A stretch of 64,000 bases of DNA from an uncultured Prevotella sp. (GTDB taxonomy: Bacteria; Bacteroidota; Bacteroidia; Bacteroidales; Bacteroidaceae). A program made the translations under genes and the position numbers. Location: assembly GCA_900314455.1 (NCBI GenBank), contig OMVI01000021.1, forward strand, positions 1-64,000. The letters are read 5' to 3'. This document shows, piece by piece, positions 24,390-32,745 of this stretch (position 1 is the stretch's first letter; the number at the start of each line of letters is the position of its first letter). The notes under the pieces are model-generated. The model had not been told where the DNA came from. It saw only the letters and a program-made list of their open reading frames with translations, and made no database searches.

Positions 24390-26477
24390 TTACTTCAGGA
24401 TGTACTTCTTGCCATTGTGGATGAAGATACCCTTCATTCCGTCAACACTCTGCAGCTTAACACCCTGGATAGTGTACCAAGCGCCATCGCCGAACTTCTC
24501 GACGTTAGTCTTGATAGTGCTGATTCCAGTTACAGGCTGGTTGCTAGAGATGAACTCAAAAGCATAGAAGTTGATTGCTCCGTTAGGATATCCAACTTTT
24601 ACGGTGCCCTTCTTGACAGGTACAGAGATAACTGGGAATACTTTCTTTGCAACACCTTCGATTGTAGCTTCAACAGCGTCAGCATCCTTTACAACAGCAT
24701 TGTAGAGCTCAGCATTGTTCTGGTTGAGCACAACGGTGCGCGTTGTCTCCTGTGCATTTGCCGAACGAGCATAGACTTTCAGAGTTCCGTCGTCAGGAAT
24801 GTTAAGAGTCATGTAGTAAATATCCTGACTCTTGCCACCACTCTTCAGGCGAGCGCCGAATGAACGGTAGCTTGTTGCAGTGCCAAAGTATTGTGAGTTA
24901 GCGTCGATTGAGTGTCTGTTGTTAGGGTCTGTGATAGTAAGTGTGAAGTCAGGATTGGTAGGCGAAGCGAACGTAGTTGTGGTGATGTCCTCTGTTCCAA
25001 CCCAAGAGATGACGTCGCCGCTCTGTACTGGAGTCGGGTCTGTCCCGGTTGTGTCAGTCACTGTAGTATCAGATGCAGCCTCCTTTGTGAAGGTTACAGC
25101 GATAGTATCAGAGTTCTCCTTGCCTTCCTGAGAAGCGAATGCACTGATAGTTGTGGTCTCAGTGAGAGTGATAGGTTCACTGTAAGCCTTGAATGTCTTG
25201 CCGTCGGTAGCGTAGTTGACAGTCGCGCCCTCAGCAGCAGTGATGGTTACGGTTACTGACTCCTTGAAAGTCTTGTCGCCGATGACAGTAGGAGCAGCGA
25301 GCTTCTCTTTCTTTGTCGGTTCTGTCTGGGTTGTATCAGTCTTCGTGGTGTCGGTCTTCACCTCACCAACGATGATTGACTGCAGGTTGATGCCACCACC
25401 GTTTGCAGTGATAGTTGCATATCCGTCAGCGGTAGCAGTTGCTACATTAGCTGTCCAATCAGCATAACCGGTAGCTGTCTTAGCGAACTCAGAAACTACG
25501 GTAGCGTTGGTAATGGTCAGGTAACGGTTAGGAGCGTCAGTAGTATTACCACTCTTTGCGGTTACAGTAATCTTGTCGCCCTTCTTTACAGGGATATCAA
25601 TAGAGATGTCCTTGCCGTTCATTTCGAGGCGCTGCTCGTCCTTGTTGATACGGAACTTACCAGCCTTACCGGTGAAGAGAAGTCCTTTAGTGAGAGCAAG
25701 CTCCTTGCCACCAGCTGTCAGAGCGGCCTTCGTCAAATCCTGCTTTGTAGCATAACGGTTCTTCGAAGCGTCCTTAGTCCAGTTTGTAGCGTCAGCAGAG
25801 ATGGCTGCATAGTCGGCGTCTGAAATTGTGGTGAAGTCCCACTTGGTGCCGCCTGTTGAAGGTGTTGGCTCATAAGGCTGAGGGTCTACCTTCGTGGTAT
25901 CGGTCTTAGTAGTGTCAGTCGTGGTGGTATCAGTCTTCGTAGTGTCAGCCTTCGTCTCTCCGGCGATGAACTCAAAGCCATAGATATTGATACTGTTGAT
26001 AGGATAGGTAACAGCTACGTCGCCTGCAACAACTGCTGCAGAGACTGCAGGATATACCTTGTTGACAGCCTCAGATTCAAGAAGGATGTGGTTGGCGATT
26101 TCCTTTCCGCTCTGGGTAAGTACCACGTTGCGGTCGGTTGCGCTGTTAGAACCTGTGCGGACATACACCTTCAGCGTTCCTGCTGCAGGGATAGAGAGGG
26201 TCATTCCGTTACCGGTCTGGCTCTTACCACCTGTCTTCAAGCGGAAAGTGAATTCATGACCACCCTCAAAGGTTGCCTTGTTCGCATCAATGACGAGCTT
26301 TCCCTTTGCGTTGTCAAGGGTAAGCTTGAAGTTCGGATTGGTAGCCGACGTGTACGGTCCGGCTGCCTTTGTCTCAGCAGCCGACCAAGAGATGAGGTCT
26401 CCCGACTGTGCGCTCAGCGGTAAAGAGAATACCGCCAATACCAGAGCTGCTAAACCATAAAGTAAATTTTTCTTCAT
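24390..26477 (-). CDS. Large secreted protein with a duplicated beta domain and TKTDTT linkers
   Basis: 695 residues. Signal peptide to about residue 24. Layout: domain A1 (25-172), linker of TKTDTT repeats (174-209), a different beta domain B (212-371), linker (372-393), a chitobiase/hexosaminidase C-terminal-like segment (394-464, VTITAAEGATVNYATDGKTF), linker (466-486), domain A2 (486-643) and a C-terminal tail (WYTIQGVKLQSVDGMKGIFI) of the type found at the end of many secreted Bacteroidales proteins. A1 and A2 are copies: SGDLISW/SGDVISW, KTGGKSQ/KSGGKSQ, GTLKVYVRTGSNS/GTLKVYARSANAQ, INIYGFEFI/INFYAFEFI. No catalytic motif is seen. A surface carbohydrate-binding or adhesive role is a guess. 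Confidence 0.7.
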   Translation of the reverse strand: MKKNLLYGLAALVLAVFSLPLSAQSGDLISWSAAETKAAGPYTSATNPNFKLTLDNAKGKLVIDANKATFEGGHEFTFRLKTGGKSQTGNGMTLSIPAAGTLKVYVRTGSNSATDRNVVLTQSGKEIANHILLESEAVNKVYPAVSAAVVAGDVAVTYPINSINIYGFEFIAGETKADTTKTDTTTTDTTKTDTTKVDPQPYEPTPSTGGTKWDFTTISDADYAAISADATNWTKDASKNRYATKQDLTKAALTAGGKELALTKGLLFTGKAGKFRINKDEQRLEMNGKDISIDIPVKKGDKITVTAKSGNTTDAPNRYLTITNATVVSEFAKTATGYADWTANVATATADGYATITANGGGINLQSIIVGEVKTDTTKTDTTQTEPTKKEKLAAPTVIGDKTFKESVTVTITAAEGATVNYATDGKTFKAYSEPITLTETTTISAFASQEGKENSDTIAVTFTKEAASDTTVTDTTGTDPTPVQSGDVISWVGTEDITTTTFASPTNPDFTLTITDPNNRHSIDANSQYFGTATSYRSFGARLKSGGKSQDIYYMTLNIPDDGTLKVYARSANAQETTRTVVLNQNNAELYNAVVKDADAVEATIEGVAKKVFPVISVPVKKGTVKVGYPNGAINFYAFEFISSNQPVTGISTIKTNVEKFGDGAWYTIQGVKLQSVDGMKGIFIHNGKKYILK

Positions 26478-26562
26478 TTTGGTTTTGTTTTAGTTACTAT
26501 ATAATCATTAGATTTGTGAGAAGTATCACATCAGTTAAAAAGCGTCTGTAGCATAGAATATG

Positions 26563-26570
26563 CAAAGGTA
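26563..26570 (-). promoter_or_regulatory. Promoter -7 element of the duplicated-domain protein
   Basis: TACCTTTG on the minus strand, 86 bases before the start codon. A second candidate TATATTTG is at 26587-26594. Confidence 0.5.
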
Positions 26571-26670
26571 GAAGCTATTTATTTTGCAAATATAGAAAGA
26601 GTTGGTGAGAAAATTCTAATTAAAGTTGTGTAATTTAACGCAAACGTTTACAGAAGTGTAGATTAACCAC

Positions 26671-26701
26671 TAAAATAAAAGCCTCCCAAAGTGGGAGGCT
26701 C
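26671..26701 (-). terminator. Rho-independent terminator
   Basis: On the minus strand AGCCTCCCA-CTT-TGGGAGGC is followed by TTTTATTTTA. It lies 35 bases after the stop of the secreted protein gene at 26736. Confidence 0.85.
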
Positions 26702-26735
26702 TCTGTATAATAGTTAGTTATAGAGGTTACTCTAT

Positions 26736-28838
26736 TTACTTAACTAGGACTTTGCGGGTAGTAGTTCCCTGACGAACGATGTACAATCCGGGTGTCAAAG
26801 TGTGCATATCGACATTGTCTTTACCAACGAACATGCCGTCGATGGTGTAGACTGACTTCACGGTGGTTGCTCCGTCGGTGTTGACTTCCGATATTCCGTC
26901 GATGGCTTTCTTTGCTGTTATGTCGACAATACGGAAACTGCCGGCAAGGAACATGTCCATTGCAGGGTTGCTTTCGCATTCGATGGCGAGGAAACTGGTG
27001 AACTTGTCGTGGTCAGTACCTTGTCCGTCGTCGGCGAGCTTTGAGAGATGGAAGTTGAAAGTGACAAGTGAGTCGGGGCTGTTGACGACTATCGGGTCGG
27101 TGAGGGCTGTACCGATGACGGCTCCGTGAGGTGCGTTGCCACCCATGGTGCGTACCGTGAATGCCTCAGGATATGGTGCGAACGAACTTGCCGCGGCAAC
27201 TGTGATGTTGTATTCGTGGCCCTCGGTGAACTCCATTGGAGGCGAAACAAGGTAGTCGTTGGCATAGTTGGTCTGGTGGGCTTGGTAAACGTAGAGGTTG
27301 CGACCTGCCGGATGGAGCATCGGATAGTAGTGCCACTCGAACGTATAGCCGTCGCCGTTGGCATCGAACGGTGTCCACAGCAATGCCTCAGCTTCACTGT
27401 TGAAGTCGGCTGTGTAGACGGTGTCGATTTGAACAGCAGGTCCGTTGACGATGAAGGTCGTCAGTGTGGAGTCGCCAACACCGTCGGCAGTCTTCGGAAC
27501 GACAACGTACTGGTAGCGCTGGAGGGTCGTCACGTCCTCATCAGTGTAGGTGCTGTCGGCTGAATTGTCGAGGAGTACCTTGCCGTCGTTCTTCCTTATG
27601 AGACTGTAACGCAGGCTGCTCTTGTCGTACCAGCCACCGTTCTTGCCGGCAACGGGACTGTGCCAGGTTATGACATTTGCGACTTTGTTGCTTCCGTAGA
27701 GGTCGGCGAAGGCAGTGGTTGCCTTTCCCGGTACATCGTGACCTATATATGCGTCGGCGAAGCGGTCGGCACTGGCGCCCTCGGAATTGTATGCCAAGAC
27801 GTGATAACGGTACTTGCCGGATGCCGGAACACTGTCAGTGTAAGTCGACTTTGTGCCCGGTGCGACTGCCGTAAGCTTTCCGACGGTGCTGTCGCCACGA
27901 ACGATGACGACACTGTCGATAGCTTCGAGCTTCTGTCCGTTGACCATTGAGTCTGGATTAACCCACGACAGAGTCACCACAAGTGCTCCGTCGGCTGCCG
28001 GAGTTGCCGTGAGGGAGTCGACATGGGCAGGTGCTGCGGCAGAGGAAGCAACGTAAGGGGCATCGAGAGCCACTGTCCAGTAGCCTTCGCCGTTGCTAGT
28101 CGTGCCTATAACGCCAAGTTCGGTAGCGGCGCCGTTAGTCAGGCTGAGCTCGTAAAGTTTGTTGACGTAGCTTCCCTCGGCCTCAACAGCCCAGTAGAGC
28201 TTGTTCGCCTTGCGGTCCATACCTAGTGAGGCGAATGTGCCACGGGGCTTTATGCCGGTGGAACCTATCTCCGTACTCTCGCCGGTAGCTATATTATAAC
28301 TGTACAGGATGCCGTCGCGGGTGATGTAGTACATTGTTCCGTCGGCTGCAACGGTCATAGAACGGGCGAAGAAACCTAAGTTGGACTTAACCAGTGTGGA
28401 AGCTCCCGTGTTCAAATCCATTGTGCAAAGTTGCGACATACCATCTACTTCGGAGTTGTTGACGAAGTACATCTTGTCGTCATTGTAGTTGTATCCCATG
28501 TCCATTGGCAAGCCGACAGACTCAGGCACTGTCCTTATCTTGGTCGTTTTGCCGTCGGTGAGGTTCACACGGAAAAGCAACGTGTTGAAATCGTCGTCGA
28601 ATCCCACGATAAACATTGTGGAATCCTTAATAGCTCCGGCTGTTGGCTGGACATTGCTGCTCGTGAACACGGCTGCGGAAGGCTGTGATGGGTCGATTGT
28701 TACAAGGCCCGTGGTGCCGTAATTGCGCGCGTAGCCGTAGAGTTTTGTGCTTTGTGCTGTTGCCGAAGATGGCAAAAGCAACGATACCGCAAGGACGGCA
28801 ATGCTGAGAATTGTCTTTCTTGTAGTGTTGAAATTCAT
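26736..28838 (-). CDS. Secreted multi-domain protein with fibronectin III and type IX sorting-like C terminus
   Basis: 700 residues. Signal peptide (ILSIAVLAVSLLLPSSATA). Residues about 30-260 show propeller-like repeats (TKLYGYARNYGTTGLVTIDP, MYYITRDGILYSYNIATGES). About 275-460 are two fibronectin III-like units (VDSLTATPAADGALVVTLSW, YRYHVLAYNSEGAS). About 470-640 resemble the cleaved-adhesin/choice-of-anchor fold (DTVYTADFNSEAEALLWTPF, ANDYLVSPPMEF). The last about 50 residues (SVYTIDGMFVGKDNVDMHTL, TPGLYIVR, TTRKVLVK) look like a type A sorting domain of the type IX secretion system, which fits with the porZ gene at 58873. Probable surface-attached or released protein; ligand unknown. 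Confidence 0.75.
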   Translation of the reverse strand: MNFNTTRKTILSIAVLAVSLLLPSSATAQSTKLYGYARNYGTTGLVTIDPSQPSAAVFTSSNVQPTAGAIKDSTMFIVGFDDDFNTLLFRVNLTDGKTTKIRTVPESVGLPMDMGYNYNDDKMYFVNNSEVDGMSQLCTMDLNTGASTLVKSNLGFFARSMTVAADGTMYYITRDGILYSYNIATGESTEIGSTGIKPRGTFASLGMDRKANKLYWAVEAEGSYVNKLYELSLTNGAATELGVIGTTSNGEGYWTVALDAPYVASSAAAPAHVDSLTATPAADGALVVTLSWVNPDSMVNGQKLEAIDSVVIVRGDSTVGKLTAVAPGTKSTYTDSVPASGKYRYHVLAYNSEGASADRFADAYIGHDVPGKATTAFADLYGSNKVANVITWHSPVAGKNGGWYDKSSLRYSLIRKNDGKVLLDNSADSTYTDEDVTTLQRYQYVVVPKTADGVGDSTLTTFIVNGPAVQIDTVYTADFNSEAEALLWTPFDANGDGYTFEWHYYPMLHPAGRNLYVYQAHQTNYANDYLVSPPMEFTEGHEYNITVAAASSFAPYPEAFTVRTMGGNAPHGAVIGTALTDPIVVNSPDSLVTFNFHLSKLADDGQGTDHDKFTSFLAIECESNPAMDMFLAGSFRIVDITAKKAIDGISEVNTDGATTVKSVYTIDGMFVGKDNVDMHTLTPGLYIVRQGTTTRKVLVK

Positions 28839-28917
28839 AATACTTTGGTTTGATTTTTATTGTAGTGTTATCTGAATTACAAGTGATTGTTTTATTATAC
28901 AATTTTTATACGGGTTG

Positions 28918-28925
28918 CAAAGTTA
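28918..28925 (-). promoter_or_regulatory. Promoter -7 element of the sorting-domain protein
   Basis: TAACTTTG on the minus strand followed by C, 80 bases before the start codon. Confidence 0.5.
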
Positions 28926-29047
28926 CACAAAAAAAAAGGAAATGGCAGAGATTACAGCTCTTCATTTCCGTTTTTTAATCGATACTAAAAAGTTTGTTGG
29001 AAGATGAAATTATGCAAATAAATTGATTGGAATAAAGAAATAATAGT

Positions 29048-29055
29048 TACTTTTG
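29048..29055 (+). promoter_or_regulatory. Promoter -7 element of the DUF4294 gene
   Basis: TACTTTTG only 8 bases before the ATG at 29064, so the transcript would have almost no leader. Confidence 0.5.
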
Positions 29056-29063
29056 CCGTCGTA

Positions 29064-29702
29064 ATGAAGATTGTAAAGTCCATATTGGTTGCTTTGGCAT
29101 TAACGATGGTGGCTGGTTCGCCACTGATGGCGCAGGATTTGACCGACCAGGGACCGGCTCCGGTTGGTCCGCGGTATGTCCCCGACTTATATGTTGGAAA
29201 GGCGTTTATCGACGGCGACTCGGTACAGTATATCCGGCGCTCGGAGCCTTTTGTAAAGATGGCACCGCTGACGTTCAAGAATGAGCGTGAGCGCGAGGCT
29301 TACTACCGTCTAGTCCGCAACGTTAAGAAGGTGCTGCCGTATGCCAAGCAGGTGAAACTGATAATCTTTGAGACTGAGGAATACCTCATGACGATACCTG
29401 ACCCGAAAGAGCGGCAGGCGCAGGTGAACCGCGTCGAGGCGGGTATAAAGAAGCAATACTACAAGAAAATGAAGCATGACTTGTCGTATAGTCAAGGCAA
29501 ACTGCTCATTAAACTTGTTGACCGCGAGTGCGGACAGACGTCTTACGAGATTGTGAAGGCGTTCTTCGGTCCCCTCCGTGCGGGTGTCTACCAGACCTTC
29601 GCAGGCCTTTTCGGTGCCAGTCTGAAGAAGCGTTATGAGCCCAATGGTCGTGACCGCCTCATCGAAAGGGTTGTGCTGCAAGTGGAGGCGGGGCAACTTT
29701 AA
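29064..29702 (+). CDS. DUF4294 family exported protein
   Basis: 212 residues with a signal peptide (SILVALALTMVAGSPLMAQ). The central part AYYRLVRNVKKVLPYAKQVK and the block QGKLLIKLVDRECGQTSYEI plus KAFFGPLRAGVYQTFAGLFG match my memory of the DUF4294 family, common across Bacteroidetes and of unknown function. No catalytic site is apparent; many Lys/Arg residues. It stands alone on the plus strand between two minus-strand blocks and is followed by a repeat hairpin. Confidence 0.75.
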   Translation: MKIVKSILVALALTMVAGSPLMAQDLTDQGPAPVGPRYVPDLYVGKAFIDGDSVQYIRRSEPFVKMAPLTFKNEREREAYYRLVRNVKKVLPYAKQVKLIIFETEEYLMTIPDPKERQAQVNRVEAGIKKQYYKKMKHDLSYSQGKLLIKLVDRECGQTSYEIVKAFFGPLRAGVYQTFAGLFGASLKKRYEPNGRDRLIERVVLQVEAGQL

Positions 29703-29721
29703 CACCCACCCCTTAAAGAAA

Positions 29722-29763
29722 GACCTCTCCTAGCCTCTCCCAAGGGGGAGGCTAGGAGAGGTC
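29722..29763. repeat. CTCCCC/GGGGAG hairpin repeat, copy 7
   Basis: Long palindrome GACCTCTCCTAGCCT (29722-29736) with AGGCTAGGAGAGGTC (29749-29763), followed by TTCGCTTAGGCCTGGATAGG as in the copies at 2075 and 37248. It sits between two convergent genes and could stop transcription from both sides. Confidence 0.8.
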
Positions 29764-29807
29764 TTCGCTTAGGCCTGGATAGGTCTCAGAGTATGGGGGT
29801 GGGGTTT

Positions 29808-31295
29808 CTACTTATTCAACTTCCACGTTGCACCATCCTTAGTGTCCTTGATTTCGAAGCCATCGTTGGTGAGCTCGTCGCGGATATGGTCGGAAGTAGT
29901 CCAGTCCTTGGCAGCTTTAGCCTTGGCACGGAGCTCCAACACCATGTCAACAACTTTACCGAAGGCTTCCTCACGGCCACTGTTGTTGGCTGAACGCTCA
30001 TCCTTGAGACCCAGAAGGTCGAAGGTGAAGAGGTTGAACGTATCTGTCAGTTCCTTCAAATCATCAGCACTGATTTGCGCTTTGTGGTCAATGGAAGAGT
30101 TGATGACGTGCGTTGCCTCGAAGAGATTGCTTATAACAAGTGGCGTCTGCAGGTCATCGTTCATCGCATCGTAGCACTTCTGACGCAGACCGGCAACGAA
30201 TTCGTGTGTCTTTTCATCACTCTTGGCTGACGGCTGGATACGTTTCAGGTCATCGACGGCGTCCATCAGGCGCTGATAGCCCTTCTCCGCCGCCTTAAGA
30301 GCATCGTTTGAGAAGTCAACGGTGCCACGGTAGTGAGCCGAAAGGATAAAGAAGCGTATCGTCATTGGCGAGTATGCCTGGTCGAGAGTAGGATGATTGC
30401 CTGTGAAGAACTGCTCCAGCGTGATGAAGTTGCCAAGCGATTTGCCCATCTTCTGTCCGTTAATGGTAATCATATTGTTATGCATCCAGTACTTAACCAT
30501 CGGCTCTCCCTGTGCTGCAACAGCCTGGGCGATTTCGCATTCGTGGTGCGGGAAGATGAGGTCCATGCCTCCTCCGTGTATGTCAAAGTGACTTCCAAGG
30601 TACTTGCTGCCCATAGCGGTGCACTCGCAGTGCCATCCAGGGAAGCCGTCACTCCACGGACTCGGCCACCGCATGATATGTTCAGGCTGCGCCTTCTTCC
30701 ACAATGCGAAGTCGGCCTGGCACCTTTTCTCCTCCGTGCCGGCAAGCTCACGACTCTTGTTGATGATGTCTTTGAGGTTACGACCTGACAAAACGCCGTA
30801 GTGATACTTCTTGTCGTACTTCTGAACGTCGAAGTAGACGGAGCCGTTGCTGACGTATGCATAGCCGTTGTCAAGTATTTTCTTGACGAGTTGCTCCTGT
30901 TCGATGATATGACCGGTGGCATGCGGCTCTATTGACGGCGGCAAAACGTTCAGCGCCCGCATAGCGTCGTGGTAGCGGTTGGTGTAGTACTGTGCCACTT
31001 CCATTGGCTCCAGCTGCTCCAAACGAGCCTTTTTCTCGATTTTGTCGTCCCCCTCATCGGCGTCATGCTCTAAGTGTCCGACGTCGGTTATATTGCGGAC
31101 GTAACGCACTTTGTAGCCTATGTGCTGCAAATAGCGGAACAATATGTCAAAGGTTATTGCTGGACGAGCGTGGCCAAGATGTGGATCGCCATACACGGTG
31201 GGGCCACATACGTACATGCCAACGTGTGGAGCGTTAATCGGTTGGAAAAGTTCTTTCTGCCTGTGTAGTGTGTTGTATATAAGTAAATTCTGCAT
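29808..31295 (-). CDS. cysS: Cysteinyl-tRNA synthetase
   Basis: 495 residues, full length for bacterial CysRS. Class I signature HLGH (39-42) in [14 protein letters not shown], zinc ligands Cys30 and the later WHCECTAMG and [10 protein letters not shown] blocks, and the KMSKS-type loop as KMGKSLGN. It charges tRNA-Cys in the cytosol. It is the last gene of the minus-strand block of acyl-chain genes (85 bases after the thioesterase stop), but the spacer contains two palindromic repeats that may separate the transcripts. Confidence 0.96.
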   Translation of the reverse strand: MQNLLIYNTLHRQKELFQPINAPHVGMYVCGPTVYGDPHLGHARPAITFDILFRYLQHIGYKVRYVRNITDVGHLEHDADEGDDKIEKKARLEQLEPMEVAQYYTNRYHDAMRALNVLPPSIEPHATGHIIEQEQLVKKILDNGYAYVSNGSVYFDVQKYDKKYHYGVLSGRNLKDIINKSRELAGTEEKRCQADFALWKKAQPEHIMRWPSPWSDGFPGWHCECTAMGSKYLGSHFDIHGGGMDLIFPHHECEIAQAVAAQGEPMVKYWMHNNMITINGQKMGKSLGNFITLEQFFTGNHPTLDQAYSPMTIRFFILSAHYRGTVDFSNDALKAAEKGYQRLMDAVDDLKRIQPSAKSDEKTHEFVAGLRQKCYDAMNDDLQTPLVISNLFEATHVINSSIDHKAQISADDLKELTDTFNLFTFDLLGLKDERSANNSGREEAFGKVVDMVLELRAKAKAAKDWTTSDHIRDELTNDGFEIKDTKDGATWKLNK

Positions 31296-31309
31296 AATAC
31301 TTTGCTTTT

Positions 31310-31383
31310 GGGCTGAGACAGTGTCTCAGCAAACTTAATTTCGTGGGTAATAAGGGCTGAGACGGCGTCTCAGCAAACTTAAT
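31310..31383. repeat. Tandem 30-bp palindromic repeat
   Basis: Two copies, 31310-31339 and 31354-31383, of a 30-bp unit beginning GGGCTGAGAC, with GTCTCAGC as the second arm, and ending AAACTTAAT. They differ at two loop bases (CAGTG versus CGGCG). The second copy includes the stop codon of the thioesterase gene (31379-31381). Confidence 0.85.
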
Positions 31384-31807
31384 GTTGGATTCCAATATAT
31401 TTGCGTTGCCACTCGATGTAGTAATCGGGGAGATCGGTCATGAGCTGCCCTTCGCGGTCGATAAACAACTGAGTGGTCGAGCCGGTACAACATAAGGCGC
31501 CGTCGCTCTTACGGTATATCTCATACTCGTAGTCGAGACGCGCGCCTAAATGGTGCTTGTACTTGGTGTGAATGACCGCCACATCGTTCAGACCAAGTGG
31601 TGAAACATAATGGACATGCAGGTCGTAGACGGGGGCATAGATGCCCTCGCGCTCCATGTCAGCATATCCGATGCCAGGGTAATGGCGCCCAAACGACTCG
31701 CGTCCGTCCTCAAAGTACTTGACGTAAGAGCCGTGCCAGACGCATCGCATGGAGTCGATTTCGCTGAATTTTACCTGTATGTGAGTGATGTCTTCTAGCT
31801 GAGTCAT
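31379..31807 (-). CDS. Hotdog-fold acyl-CoA/acyl-ACP thioesterase (4HBT type)
   Basis: 142 residues. QVKFSEIDSMRCVWHGSYVK followed by YFEDGRESF is the conserved N-terminal motif of the YbgC/4-hydroxybenzoyl-CoA thioesterase group, with the usual Asp (EIDSM) and the His-Gly helix start. It would release an acyl chain from CoA or ACP. It follows FabG by 64 bases, with a decamer array in the spacer, and is part of the operon with ketosynthase and ACP, so its substrate is probably the chain built by those enzymes. The last codons lie in a palindromic repeat. Confidence 0.85.
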   Translation of the reverse strand: MTQLEDITHIQVKFSEIDSMRCVWHGSYVKYFEDGRESFGRHYPGIGYADMEREGIYAPVYDLHVHYVSPLGLNDVAVIHTKYKHHLGARLDYEYEIYRKSDGALCCTGSTTQLFIDREGQLMTDLPDYYIEWQRKYIGIQH

Positions 31808-31818
31808 TGATGGGAGAT

Positions 31819-31858
31819 GATGATAGGCGATGATAAGTGATAATAGGCGATGGTAGGT
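31819..31858. repeat. Decamer array between FabG and thioesterase
   Basis: Four contiguous 10-base units: GATGATAGGC, GATGATAAGT, GATAATAGGC, GATGGTAGGT. Related units occur at 34552-34591 in the same operon. Confidence 0.8.
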
Positions 31859-31871
31859 ACCGCCTTAATGG

Positions 31872-32600
31872 CTATGTATAAAGGCCGCCGTTTATAGAGA
31901 TAACGTTGCCGGTGATGTAGCCAGAGTCATCAGAAGCGAGGAAGCCTATCAAGGAAGCGACCTCCTCCGGAGTACCGAAGCGGCGCGCAGGGATGGTCTT
32001 CTTGAGGCTGTCCTCATCGAGGTCAGCAGTCATGTCGGTCTTGATGAAGCCCGGAGCAACAGCATTCACGGTGATGTTCTTGCGTGCCACCTCCTGCGCC
32101 AGAGCCTTCGTAGCAGCTATGATGCCACCCTTAGCGGCAGAATAGTTGGTCTGTCCCGGCAGACCCTTTATGCCACTGAGGCTCGCCATGTTAATAATAC
32201 GCCCGAACTTATGGAACTGCATCATCGGGATTAACGGCTTCGTGACATTGAAGAAGCCGTTGAGCGTAGTGTTGAGCACTGCCGTCCAGTCGTCGTCAGG
32301 CATGAGAGCGAGCAGGTTGTCACGGCGAATGCCGGCATTGTTGACCAGCACTGCGATGTAGTCATCTGCGTGGGCCTGCTGCCATTTGTCGATGGTTGTA
32401 CGAGTGGCGGTTATGTCGGCAACGTCAAACTGCAACAATTCTCCGTCCTGCCCGGCCTCACGAACGAGGTCGAGGGTTTCCTTTGCCTTCGCGCTGTTGT
32501 GTACGTAGTTAATGAGAACGCGGTATCCCATCTTGGCAAGTTGCACGCATGCCGCGCGTCCTATGCCCCGGCTGCCGCCTGTTACTAATGCATATTTCAT
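31872..32600 (-). CDS. 3-oxoacyl-ACP reductase (FabG-like SDR)
   Basis: 242 residues. Rossmann motif GGSRGIGRAACVQLA at the N terminus, NNAGIRRDNL, catalytic Ser and YxxxK in SLSGIKGLPGQTNYSAAKGG, and the C-terminal SDDSGYITGNVISINGGLYT typical of FabG. It would reduce the 3-keto group of an ACP-bound chain with NADPH. In the operon it lies between the CrtI-like oxidoreductase and the thioesterase, so it is probably dedicated to this pathway rather than the housekeeping FabG. Confidence 0.9.
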   Translation of the reverse strand: MKYALVTGGSRGIGRAACVQLAKMGYRVLINYVHNSAKAKETLDLVREAGQDGELLQFDVADITATRTTIDKWQQAHADDYIAVLVNNAGIRRDNLLALMPDDDWTAVLNTTLNGFFNVTKPLIPMMQFHKFGRIINMASLSGIKGLPGQTNYSAAKGGIIAATKALAQEVARKNITVNAVAPGFIKTDMTADLDEDSLKKTIPARRFGTPEEVASLIGFLASDDSGYITGNVISINGGLYT

Positions 32601-32745
32601 AAGCTTTACTTATTTTGCCATTCAAATAAGCCCGCATATCGGGGCCAATTTGATTACTTTGAAGTTTGGCTATATATTATTATTCCTTATTATTCAGTGT
32701 TTCAAACCGAGCTGACAGACACATTTGTCGTCCCGGCGGCTGGTG

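Noticed and set aside
24225..24863. 212-codon plus-strand frame starting in the repeats at 24.2 kb
   Set aside because: Its start is in the mosaic repeat and the rest is antisense to the duplicated-domain gene.
30333..30788. Plus-strand frames opposite cysS considered as a small regulatory gene
   Set aside because: cysS is intact on the minus strand, and the antisense frames lack any recognisable feature.
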